DNA of 5,422 nt from UBA4416 sp044340865 (GTDB lineage Bacteria; Bacteroidota; Bacteroidia; B-17B0; Aurantibacillaceae), in the NCBI GenBank assembly GCA_044340865.1, contig JBIISW010000158.1, forward strand, positions 1-5,422. Direction: 5' to 3'. Positions 1 through 5,329 of the stretch are shown in pieces. The notes under the pieces are model-generated. The model was not told the origin of the DNA. It did not search any database and was given only the letters and a program-made list of their open reading frames with translations. A program made the position numbers and the translations under genes. The first letter of the stretch is position 1. Every line of letters starts with the position of its first letter.

Positions 1-535
1 TGGAAACACGGTTTCTAATTTATCATCAACACGTGCTTTGCGAGATGTTACCGAAACAATTGGTGGATCATATTCAGCAAGTGCTGTAGGAGAAGTGAAT
101 GTGGTTAATATGATGAAAGAAACCAACGCAATTATTGGTGGAGAAGGAAATGGTGGTGTTATTTTACCAGAAATACATTACGGCAGAGATGCATTAGTTG
201 GAGTTGCTATATTCTTAACGCATTTAGCAAAGTATGGCAAAACAACGTCTATGCTTCGTCAATCTTATCCAAATTATTTCATTTCTAAAAATAAAATTGA
301 GTTAACGCCACAAATTGATGTTGATAAGGTTTTAGAAAGCATACATGCTAAATACAAAAATCAACCAGTGAATACAATTGATGGTGTGAAAATAGAGTTT
401 GAAAAAGAATGGGTTCATTTACGAAAATCAAACACAGAGCCAATTATTCGTATTTACAGCGAAAGTCAAAGTTTGAGCACCGCCGATACCTTAGCGAAAA
501 AAATAATCGAAGACATTAAAGAAATTATTAAGTAA
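1..535 (+). CDS. glmM: Phosphoglucosamine mutase / phosphomannomutase family protein, C-terminal part (5' end outside window)
   Basis: The reading frame is open from base 2 and encodes the last 177 residues of an alpha-D-phosphohexomutase; the gene begins left of the window, so the TTG at 38 is not the true start. Seen directly: an NTVSNLSSTRALRDVTE stretch at the edge, a sugar-recognition loop GGEGNGGVI (about bases 129-161) followed by HYGRDALVG, and a C-terminal phosphate-binding loop SNTEPIIRIYSE (about 428-463). By family knowledge these belong to domains 3 and 4 of enzymes moving phosphate between C6 and C1 of hexose phosphates. The GEGNGG loop is closer to archaeal-type GlmM/ManB enzymes than to the E. 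coli GlmM loop, as is usual in Bacteroidota. The likely role is making glucosamine-1-phosphate for UDP-GlcNAc and the cell wall in the cytoplasm. The catalytic serine loop lies outside the window, so a phosphomannomutase role cannot be excluded. Confidence 0.85.
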   Translation, partial: GNTVSNLSSTRALRDVTETIGGSYSASAVGEVNVVNMMKETNAIIGGEGNGGVILPEIHYGRDALVGVAIFLTHLAKYGKTTSMLRQSYPNYFISKNKIELTPQIDVDKVLESIHAKYKNQPVNTIDGVKIEFEKEWVHLRKSNTEPIIRIYSESQSLSTADTLAKKIIEDIKEIIK

Positions 536-585
536 TTTCAAAAACAATAATAGAAAACATATATCCATTAAAAATATAAAGTAGA

Positions 586-1713
586 ATGAAAGTTTATTTA
601 GATAACGCAGCAACAACACGATTAGACGAAAAAGTGTTTGACACCATGGTTCCATTTATGAAAGAAGAGTATGGCAATCCATCATCTATTCATGCGTTTG
701 GCCGTAAAACACGCTCAGCTATTGAAGGCGCTCGTAAAACAGTTGCTAAATTATTGAACGTTAGTCCTGCTGAAATATTTTTTACCTCTGGTGGAACAGA
801 AGCAGATAATATGGCCATCAACCAAACCATTGATTCGCTTGGTATAACACACGCTATTACGAGTAAAATTGAGCATCACGCTGTTGAGCATACGTTACAA
901 ATGTTAGAAAAAGCTGGTAAAGTAAAATTGAGTTGGGTAAACGTTGACGATAAAGGAAATGTTGATTTAAATCATTTAGAAGAATTATTAAAAACGAACG
1001 AACGTAGTTTGGTTTCGTTGATGCACGCCAATAACGAAATTGGAACTTTGTTGCCATTAGAAAGAGTAGGGGAGATTTGTGAAAAATACGATGCTATTTT
1101 TCATAGCGATACAGTGCAAACGATGGGGCATTACCCAATGGATTTACAAAAAATAAATGTACATTTTATTACTTGTGCCGCTCATAAATTTCATGGACCA
1201 AAGGGTGTAGGTTTTTTATACATTAAACATAATGTGAAAATTAAACCAATGATACATGGTGGCGCGCAAGAACGTAACATGCGTGGTGGAACAGAATGCA
1301 CACAAGGAATTATTGGTTTGGCAAAAGCACTCGAAATCTGTAATGAAGAAATGAATGAGCACATTACTCACATACAAGGTATCAAAAATTACATGAAGGC
1401 CTCTTTAGAAAAAAACATCCCAGGTATCGAATTTAATGGAGAAACAGGAAACGAAAATAGTTTATATACGGTTTTAAATTGCCGTTTTCCAGCACATCCC
1501 GATGCTGAAATGATGTTATTTAATTTAGATATTGCTGGTATTGCAGCCAGTGGTGGTAGTGCGTGTAGTAGTGGTAGTAATCAAGGCTCACATGTATTGC
1601 GTGGTATTGGTACGGATACTTCGAGAGCATCAATTCGTTTTTCGTTTTGTAAATACAATACTAAAGAAGAAGTGGATTATACCATCGAAAAGCTAAAGGC
1701 GATGATGGTTTAA
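586..1713 (+). CDS. Cysteine desulfurase (IscS/NifS group, PLP-dependent)
   Basis: This complete 375-residue protein is a fold-type I aminotransferase-like enzyme that takes sulfur from L-cysteine, leaving alanine and an enzyme persulfide for Fe-S clusters or tRNA thiolation. Seen directly: the N-terminal YLDNAATTR; SGGTEADN around residues 68-75, which holds the cofactor phosphate; the His pair at 97-98 that stacks on PLP; HANNEIG at 147-153; HSDTVQ with Asp175 and Gln178; the Schiff-base lysine in AAHK (Lys201); RGGTE at 233-237; and the catalytic cysteine in SACSSGS (Cys327). The long loop around the cysteine fits group I (IscS/NifS) rather than SufS. Length is normal for the family and no key residue is missing. 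The ATG at 586 begins the conserved N-terminal strand. It starts 50 bases after the mutase stop, in an AT-rich gap without a clear promoter, so co-transcription is plausible. No scaffold gene such as iscU is adjacent, so the exact in vivo role is open. Confidence 0.95.
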   Translation: MKVYLDNAATTRLDEKVFDTMVPFMKEEYGNPSSIHAFGRKTRSAIEGARKTVAKLLNVSPAEIFFTSGGTEADNMAINQTIDSLGITHAITSKIEHHAVEHTLQMLEKAGKVKLSWVNVDDKGNVDLNHLEELLKTNERSLVSLMHANNEIGTLLPLERVGEICEKYDAIFHSDTVQTMGHYPMDLQKINVHFITCAAHKFHGPKGVGFLYIKHNVKIKPMIHGGAQERNMRGGTECTQGIIGLAKALEICNEEMNEHITHIQGIKNYMKASLEKNIPGIEFNGETGNENSLYTVLNCRFPAHPDAEMMLFNLDIAGIAASGGSACSSGSNQGSHVLRGIGTDTSRASIRFSFCKYNTKEEVDYTIEKLKAMMV

Positions 1714-1722
1714 GCTTTTTTT
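1688..1722 (+). terminator. Possible intrinsic terminator of the cysteine desulfurase gene
   Basis: AAAAGCT at 1688-1694 can pair with AGCTTTT at 1713-1719, giving a 7-bp stem with an 18-base loop that includes the stop codon, and a run of T from 1716 to 1722 follows. The stem is AT-rich and the loop long, so this is a weak call; it is the only terminator-like signal directly behind the gene. Confidence 0.3.
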
Positions 1723-1734
1723 CGTTGTTAATTT

Positions 1735-1813
1735 GGGCGTTGCCTTTGGCCAGGCTTTGCGTTTCAATCTTTTTTCGTTCCTCAAAAAGGATTTTCACTT
1801 CAATCCTTAACGC
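1735..1813. repeat. Hairpin-rich intergenic element resembling a dispersed Bacteroidota repeat
   Basis: This 79-base stretch starts with GGGCGTTGCC and ends with CCTTAACGC, so the ends carry GCGTT and AACGC in inverted orientation. Inside are a small hairpin GCCT-TTGGCC-AGGC (1742-1755), an arm AATCTTTTTT (1766-1775) pairing with AAAAAGGATT (1784-1793), and AATCC (1802-1806), which can pair instead with the GGATT at 1789-1793. The middle arm therefore has two mutually exclusive partners. The layout resembles, from memory only, a short element seen in many Bacteroidota intergenic regions; the window has one copy, so repeat status is inference. There is no plausible coding sequence here. Confidence 0.4.
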
Positions 1814-1838
1814 GAAGTTTTAAGTTCGTTTAGGTATT

Positions 1839-2021
1839 ATCAATAACGTTTTCGCGCTAAGCAACGGTTTGATTTGAAACTGTGTCCTGCCGAAACGCTA
1901 CTAACAAAGATAAATGTTTAATGGACTTTTGCAAAGCGAAAATAACTGTCTTTCGCGAAGCGACCGCTTTTGCAAAAGCTTTGATGTCTGCCAAACTGTT
2001 TGCTTAGCGTGTGTTAGGTGC
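1839..2021 (-). repeat. attC-like inverted-repeat element A (long type, left end of the array)
   Basis: On the + strand it opens with ATCAATAAC then GTTTT, and closes with GTTAGGTGC (2013-2021). The outer arms are CGCTAAGCAA (1855-1864) and TTGCTTAGCG (2000-2009), extended by CGGTTTG against CAAACTG with one bulged base. The spacer beside the left box is about 7 bases and that beside the right box 3. A second hairpin lies inside: CTTTTGCAAAGCG (1926-1938) against CGCTTTTGCAAAAG (1965-1978), with a palindromic TTCGCGAA in its loop. The stretch TGTCCTGCCGAAACG followed by AAAGATAAATGTTT is shared in diverged form with element D. At about 183 bases it is longer than B and C. Its left box has no partner in the window, so it probably marks the array edge. 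Confidence 0.6.
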
Positions 2022-3246
2022 TGCCCTTTTCTTTTACTCCTTTATTAATTTATATATTCTGTTGTCTACTTTTACAAAGTAAAGCCCACTTGTCAAATAG
2101 GAGAAATCTTGTTTGTCAATATTTTTACCAAGCCAAATAGATTGACCAATTGAATTTAAAAGAACGAAATCTTCAAAACCTGTTGTATTTGATAATTTGA
2201 TTTTAGTTGTAAATGGATTTGGATAAAAACTCAAATTAGCTTTATCTTGAATCTCATTAATGTTAGTTGTCAAGCAACTAGTAGTGTAGTTTTGAAAGAA
2301 TTGCCACATTAAATATGTTGCACTAAACTTATTGCTTACAGTTGTCGTACCCGTTGCTAGACCACCAGGCCAAGAGTGTTCGCCGTCATAACTTACAAAT
2401 TGTTCAATAACCGTATTGCAAGAACAATTTAAATATTTAAAGTGGTCGTATTGGCTAACATTGTGATATAATGTGTCTTTTAATATAGTGCAGTTATAGT
2501 TTGAACTGATTATATCGAACATACTATCTTGCGGTGGAAAATAAGTACCAGTCGTCCCAACTGTTATACCACCAAAGTATTTAACATTTTGGTCTAAATA
2601 GGAATGGAAACTTATAATTGGAATAGCTCTCGATGGACTCCAAGGATAATACATTAAGTCACCAGCTACTGGTGCTATTGCAGCAAATCTATGGGTCAAT
2701 TGATTGGCAAGTCTGTAGCAAAGTAAAGAGCCGTTTGAAAATCCAGTTGCGTAAACACGGGTTGTATCAATAGGTCTATTAGTAAACAGGTTATTCAATA
2801 ATGAATTTACAAAACCAACATCATCAATATTTAGAGTAGTTGCTGGAGCACAACAACCACCTGCGTTCCAAGTCCTATTACCAGCAACTTTTACTCCTTC
2901 TGGGTAAACAACGATAAAGCTTGAAGTGTCAGCCTTTTGAGATAATCGAGATTGATATTGGATTGACTGATAACCAAGAGGGCTTCCACCGTGAAATGCT
3001 AATACTAATGGATAACTCGCCGAAACATTATATCCAGTGGGAAGATGTGTTAAAAATGTCCGCCAACGACCGCTAACATAAATACTATCGTAAACATTTG
3101 TTTGTCCGAATGATAAGGTTGTAAATATAAAGGCTAGAGTAAATAGTAGTAATGTTTTCTTCATAGTTTTTTTTATTTTAGATATCAGCAATAGCAAAAG
3201 GTTTAATCTGTCCACGTAGAATTTTTGTCATAGGGTTGCACCTAAC
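2013..3246 (-). mobile_element. Cassette unit 1, bounded by GTTAGGTGC / GCACCTAAC
   Basis: The unit carries one gene, the secreted esterase. The inverted 9-base boundary extends imperfectly inward (GTTAGGTGC then tgCCC on one side, aaCCC on the other). The esterase stop codon lies 12 bases from the left box, so little DNA is spare on the 3' side. In integron terms the mobile unit would comprise this segment plus element A as its attC. Confidence 0.55.
2034..3164 (-). CDS. Secreted alpha/beta-hydrolase esterase (PHB depolymerase / feruloyl esterase-like, LpqC type) with type IX sorting domain
   Basis: The protein has 376 residues from the ATG at 3164. That start is preferred over the GTG at 3215 because it places a signal peptide (MKKTLLLFTLAFIF, likely cleavage near SFG-Q at 20/21) at the N-terminus, and an A-rich stretch precedes it. 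The catalytic domain spans about 25-295: oxyanion-hole HGG at 58-60, WNAGGCC at 99-105, nucleophile motif GFSNG with Ser143, acid Asp191 in SYLDQNVKYFGG, and His263 in GEHSWPG. This arrangement is typical of polyhydroxybutyrate depolymerase and feruloyl esterase-like enzymes, which cleave ester bonds in polymers or plant polysaccharides. Residues 311-376 (FYPNPFTTKIKLS through GLYFVKVDN to a lysine-rich end) form a type A T9SS sorting domain, so the product is probably exported and released or anchored outside. Several cysteines (104, 105, 225, 247, 249, 297) may form disulfides. The substrate cannot be told. Confidence 0.85.
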   Translation of the reverse strand: MKKTLLLFTLAFIFTTLSFGQTNVYDSIYVSGRWRTFLTHLPTGYNVSASYPLVLAFHGGSPLGYQSIQYQSRLSQKADTSSFIVVYPEGVKVAGNRTWNAGGCCAPATTLNIDDVGFVNSLLNNLFTNRPIDTTRVYATGFSNGSLLCYRLANQLTHRFAAIAPVAGDLMYYPWSPSRAIPIISFHSYLDQNVKYFGGITVGTTGTYFPPQDSMFDIISSNYNCTILKDTLYHNVSQYDHFKYLNCSCNTVIEQFVSYDGEHSWPGGLATGTTTVSNKFSATYLMWQFFQNYTTSCLTTNINEIQDKANLSFYPNPFTTKIKLSNTTGFEDFVLLNSIGQSIWLGKNIDKQDFSYLTSGLYFVKVDNRIYKLIKE

Positions 3247-3373
3247 GTTTTGCATATTTATGAAGTGGCGGCTTTTGGAAACTGATGTTTCTGTTTAGCA
3301 CTTAACTTTCATTGATGCACAAAGTTTCAGTTTTGCACTAAACCCGCCATTTCATAAATATGCTGTTGGTGGC
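3238..3373 (-). repeat. attC-like inverted-repeat element B (short type)
   Basis: This 136-base element lies between units 1 and 2. On the + strand it opens GCACCTAAC then GTTTT, and ends with a single T before GTTGGTGGC. The arms 3252-3271 (starting GCATATTTATG) and 3344-3363 (ending CATAAATATGC) pair over 20 bp with only one G-T wobble. Weaker pairing continues inward: TTTGGAAACTGATGTTTC against GAAAC- and GCAAAACTG-like sequence read from the other strand, with TTTAGCACTTAA and TTTTGCACTAAA near the two sides. The element is a clear single hairpin with asymmetric 5- and 1-base spacers next to the boxes. Its outer boxes match each other in only 6 of 9 positions, because each belongs to a different neighbouring unit. 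Confidence 0.75.
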
Positions 3374-3401
3374 TGGCTTTTATTGTTAGAATTGTTTTCT
3401 T

Positions 3402-3641
3402 CTAAGATTTACAAATTGGTTTTATGAATTTTTCGGTTTTTGCAGGGTATTTCAACAGCTTATCAGCAGGTCGTATTGGTCGTTTCTCGAAACCACCACC
3501 ACAATTAGGACAAATGTTTTCTAAAATATTGTCTACACAATCTTTACAAAAAGTACACTCAAATGTACAAACCAATGCTTCTGTGCTTTCATTTGGTAAT
3601 GATTTTGCACAATTCTCACAAACTGGTCTTATTTCTAACAT
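3402..3641 (-). CDS. DUF1272 domain-containing cysteine-rich (probable zinc-binding) protein
   Basis: This 79-residue protein carries cysteines at 8 and 11 (CENC), 25 and 29 (CTFEC), 32 and 35 (CKDC), and 44 and 47 (CPNC). Eight cysteines are enough to bind two zinc ions. The pattern MLEIRP, then CTFECTFCKDC, CPNCGG and RPIRPA matches the DUF1272 family, which is small, cytoplasmic and of unknown function. Length is normal for the family and the whole protein is the domain plus a lysine-rich tail. It is the last gene of unit 2, and its ATG overlaps the end of the acetyltransferase gene by 7 bases, so translation is probably coupled. A nucleic-acid or protein-binding role would be a guess. Confidence 0.88.
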   Translation of the reverse strand: MLEIRPVCENCAKSLPNESTEALVCTFECTFCKDCVDNILENICPNCGGGFEKRPIRPADKLLKYPAKTEKFIKPICKS

Positions 3642-4090
3642 ATTATTTTAAAATTAAATCTATATTTTTCTTTATAACTTGCACCAATTCGTTGATAAAA
3701 CTTTATTGCTTTTTCATTAAATTTAGGTGTTTGCCATTGGATTTCTTCATATCCGTTAAGTTTTGTTATTTTCGCAATTTCTTCAATTAATTTTTCACCT
3801 ATTCCATAATTTCGTGCTTGTGGTCTCAAATATAAACAATCCATATGAGTATAAAAATTAGCATTCCAAGTTGAAAATTCAAAAGAATATGTAGCATAAC
3901 CTAAAATTTCTTGATTATTTTCAACTATTAAACAAAAAATTGCAGGTTTTTCAGAAAACAGGAAATTAGTTAATTTTTCAGCTTTACCATCTCTATCAAA
4001 TTCGCATTTTTCAAACAATGCGTGTTCTGAACATAATCCTATTATTTCAGTTATATCTTCTGGTTTTGCATTTCTAATTTTATATTCCAT
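3635..4090 (-). CDS. GNAT family N-acetyltransferase
   Basis: This 151-residue single-domain protein moves acetyl from acetyl-CoA to an amine. Seen directly: an N-terminal IRNAKPEDITEI typical of the first strand and helix, the central strand HMDCLYLRP at about 82-90, the pyrophosphate-binding motif RNYGIG (Arg93 to Gly98), and motif B NEKAIKFYQRIGA at 125-137, with Tyr132 in the place of the usual general acid. Length is normal for the family. The layout resembles small diamine- or small-molecule-type GNATs, but the substrate (polyamine, antibiotic, protein N-terminus or other) cannot be inferred. The ATG at 4090 lies five bases after the previous stop and the gene overlaps the next one by seven bases, so it is the middle of a three-gene operon inside unit 2. 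Acetyltransferases are common cargo of chromosomal integrons. Confidence 0.9.
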   Translation of the reverse strand: MEYKIRNAKPEDITEIIGLCSEHALFEKCEFDRDGKAEKLTNFLFSEKPAIFCLIVENNQEILGYATYSFEFSTWNANFYTHMDCLYLRPQARNYGIGEKLIEEIAKITKLNGYEEIQWQTPKFNEKAIKFYQRIGASYKEKYRFNFKIIC

Positions 4091-4095
4091 AATTT

Positions 4096-4566
4096 TTACA
4101 AATCAACATTTAATGTTTCGCTTAAGTAGGTTAAAAAATCGGGGTTATCATTTTTCATTAATACATTTCTTACCCACGAATCTCTTTCAAAACAAATTAT
4201 TGCTAATTCCCAAGTACAAGCCATAATTCCTTTATCTGAAAAGTTTGAAAATTGAGTTGGATTCTGATAAGTTGAAAAGTATGCGTGATTTTGCAACATT
4301 TCGTCATCAATCCACCAATTTGTTAGGACAAAATAACCTTCTCTACCTTCGTGAATAATCAGATTAGCAATATCAAATGTTCCTAATTCATAATTTAAAC
4401 TTTTAGAAAGCCAATTTGTCAGATTTTCTTTAACTATTGTAACAATTTCATTTGGAACAAATTCATTTTTATTGCTTATGCTGTAAATTTTAATTTGCCA
4501 ATTAGAGTGTTTGTATAGTTCTAAAAATCTAATAGAACGCTTTATGTAGTCATTTTTAATTTTCAT
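4096..4566 (-). CDS. Conserved-looking hypothetical protein (W- and E-rich motifs, function unknown)
   Basis: I do not recognise a named family. From the ATG at 4566 the protein has 156 residues and no signal peptide or membrane segment, so it is probably cytoplasmic. Two stretches look like family signatures: HEGREGYFVLTNWWIDDEML (72-91) and ACTWELAIICFERDSWV (116-132). I have a memory of similar WW / WEL..FER.AW patterns in proteobacterial hypothetical proteins, but no function attached. The frame stays open to an ATG at 4656. That extra 30-residue segment runs through hairpin element C and across the unit boundary and is rich in Ser, Pro and Lys, so it is unlikely to be native; the internal ATG follows GAAACAGAG, a weak purine-rich site. 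It is the first gene of unit 2, and the next gene starts after a gap of five bases. Confidence 0.7.
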   Translation of the reverse strand: MKIKNDYIKRSIRFLELYKHSNWQIKIYSISNKNEFVPNEIVTIVKENLTNWLSKSLNYELGTFDIANLIIHEGREGYFVLTNWWIDDEMLQNHAYFSTYQNPTQFSNFSDKGIMACTWELAIICFERDSWVRNVLMKNDNPDFLTYLSETLNVDL

Positions 4567-4600
4567 CTCTGTTTCGGATTTTCGCTTTTTCGGTAAGCTT

Positions 4601-4736
4601 GCCACCAACGTTTTGGGGCTTGGCGAAGTGGGGGATTTCGAAGCACCAATATTCAATTTATTACTAATGTTTAATTGAAGTACAAATGTTCAATTTAGCA
4701 CTATTGCCCCCATTTTGCCAAACCCATGTTAGCGGT
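4601..4736 (-). repeat. attC-like inverted-repeat element C (short type)
   Basis: This 136-base element, the same length as B, separates units 2 and 3. On the + strand it opens GCCACCAAC then GTTTT, and ends AT before GTTAGCGGT. The arms 4615-4634 (starting GGGGCTTGGCG) and 4706-4725 (ending TTTTGCCAAACCC) pair over about 20 bases with a few G-T wobbles. The arm sequence differs from that of B near the base, yet pairing is kept, and both share GAAGTGG(C/G)GG opposite CC(G/C)CCATTT. TTTAGCACTA before the right arm resembles TTTTGCACTA in B. The stop codon of the RimJ/RimL-like gene lies within the right box. Confidence 0.75.
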
Positions 4737-5329
4737 TCGGCTTTTTATTTTCCCAAGTTGTCTTTTTCAATTCAAACCAATCTGTTGGGTCGCCTTCATA
4801 ATCAAAAGTTTCTTTAAAGTCAAATCCTAATTTAGTCAACACCTTTTTTGAATTCTCGTTTTTAGGGTCAGTTATTGCATAAATAGTGTCAGTATTCAAT
4901 TTTTTAAATCCATAGTCCAAAATTGCATTTGAAGATTCAGTCGCAAAACCTTTTCCCCAATGTTTTTTCTTAAACCTATAACCAAGTTCGTAAAAATTAT
5001 TGTGATTATTTAAAGGCTGGTTAAAGTATTTTAGTCCTGACCAACCAATACATTCATTTGTCGATTTGTCAACCACAGCCCAACGAGCAATTCCATTTTC
5101 ATTGTATTGTACTTTTAGCATTTCAATGACTTTTGTTATTTCGGCAATTGATTTCACAGGATTATTTTCAATAAACAAATGAACTTCTGGGTCAGAGTCC
5201 ATTTCGAACAAGTCTTTGTCGTCTGTATATTCTAATTCTCTTAAAATTAGTCGTTCTGTTTCAATTAATACTTTCATCTCTCAGTTGTTTCTCTGTCTAA
5301 TCGTCTCGTTTTTAAAGCTGACCGCTAAC
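4728..5329 (-). mobile_element. Cassette unit 3, bounded by GTTAGCGGT / ACCGCTAAC
   Basis: The unit carries a single RimJ/RimL-type acetyltransferase gene and very little else: the stop codon lies in the left box and the start codon is 43 bases from the right box. The boundary boxes match perfectly over 9 bases. In integron terms element C would be its attC. A one-gene unit with the stop codon inside the box is the classical cassette layout. Confidence 0.6.
4729..5277 (-). CDS. GNAT family N-acetyltransferase, RimJ/RimL type
   Basis: This 182-residue protein has the Acetyltransf_3 layout. Seen directly: TERLILREL at 7-15 (typical first strand), a DPEV segment at 29-32, WAVVDKSTNECIGWSGL at 66-82, ELGYRFKKKHWGKGFATES at 97-115 forming the acetyl-CoA pyrophosphate loop (Lys105, Gly108, Gly110), and NENSKKVLTKLGF at 140-152 as motif B. 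By family knowledge such enzymes acetylate ribosomal protein N-termini, amino acids or small molecules; the substrate here is unknown. Length is normal. The last three residues, PNR, and the TAA are encoded by the cassette boundary box (CCG AAC CGC TAA C), so the C-terminus is set by the recombination site. The ATG at 5277 follows a purine-rich CTGAGAG, and the conserved N-terminus begins right after it. Confidence 0.9.
   Translation of the reverse strand: MKVLIETERLILRELEYTDDKDLFEMDSDPEVHLFIENNPVKSIAEITKVIEMLKVQYNENGIARWAVVDKSTNECIGWSGLKYFNQPLNNHNNFYELGYRFKKKHWGKGFATESSNAILDYGFKKLNTDTIYAITDPKNENSKKVLTKLGFDFKETFDYEGDPTDWFELKKTTWENKKPNR

Larger units (their letters stand above)
3365..4609 (-). 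mobile_element. Cassette unit 2, bounded by GTTGGTGGC / GCCACCAAC, carrying three genes
   Basis: The unit holds an unknown 156-residue protein, a GNAT acetyltransferase and a DUF1272 protein, in that order on the - strand, with a 5-base gap and then a 7-base overlap. The boundary boxes match perfectly over 9 bases. The last stop codon lies 28 bases from the left box, and the first start codon 34 bases from the right box. In integron terms the mobile unit would include element B as its attC. Three genes are more than the usual one per integron cassette. Confidence 0.55.

Noticed and set aside
536..585. Promoter of the Bacteroidota type (TTTG and TAnnTTTG) before the cysteine desulfurase gene
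   Set aside because: The gap is AT-rich, but I could not find both boxes at proper spacing.
857..1057. 66-codon open frame on the - strand
   Set aside because: It lies wholly inside the cysteine desulfurase gene, has no recognisable domain and is an antisense shadow.
3165..3215. N-terminal extension of the esterase from a GTG at 3215
   Set aside because: It would bury the signal peptide behind 17 residues (MDRLNLLLLLISKIKKT); the ATG at 3164 gives a normal signal peptide.
3178..3231. 17-codon leader frame (MTKILRGQIKPFAIADI) upstream of the esterase
   Set aside because: It is short, with no evident ribosome site, repeated codons or attenuator structure; it may be chance.
3424..3790. Two open frames on the + strand
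   Set aside because: They run antisense to the DUF1272 and GNAT genes, whose proteins have clear family motifs; the + strand products look like random AT-rich translation.
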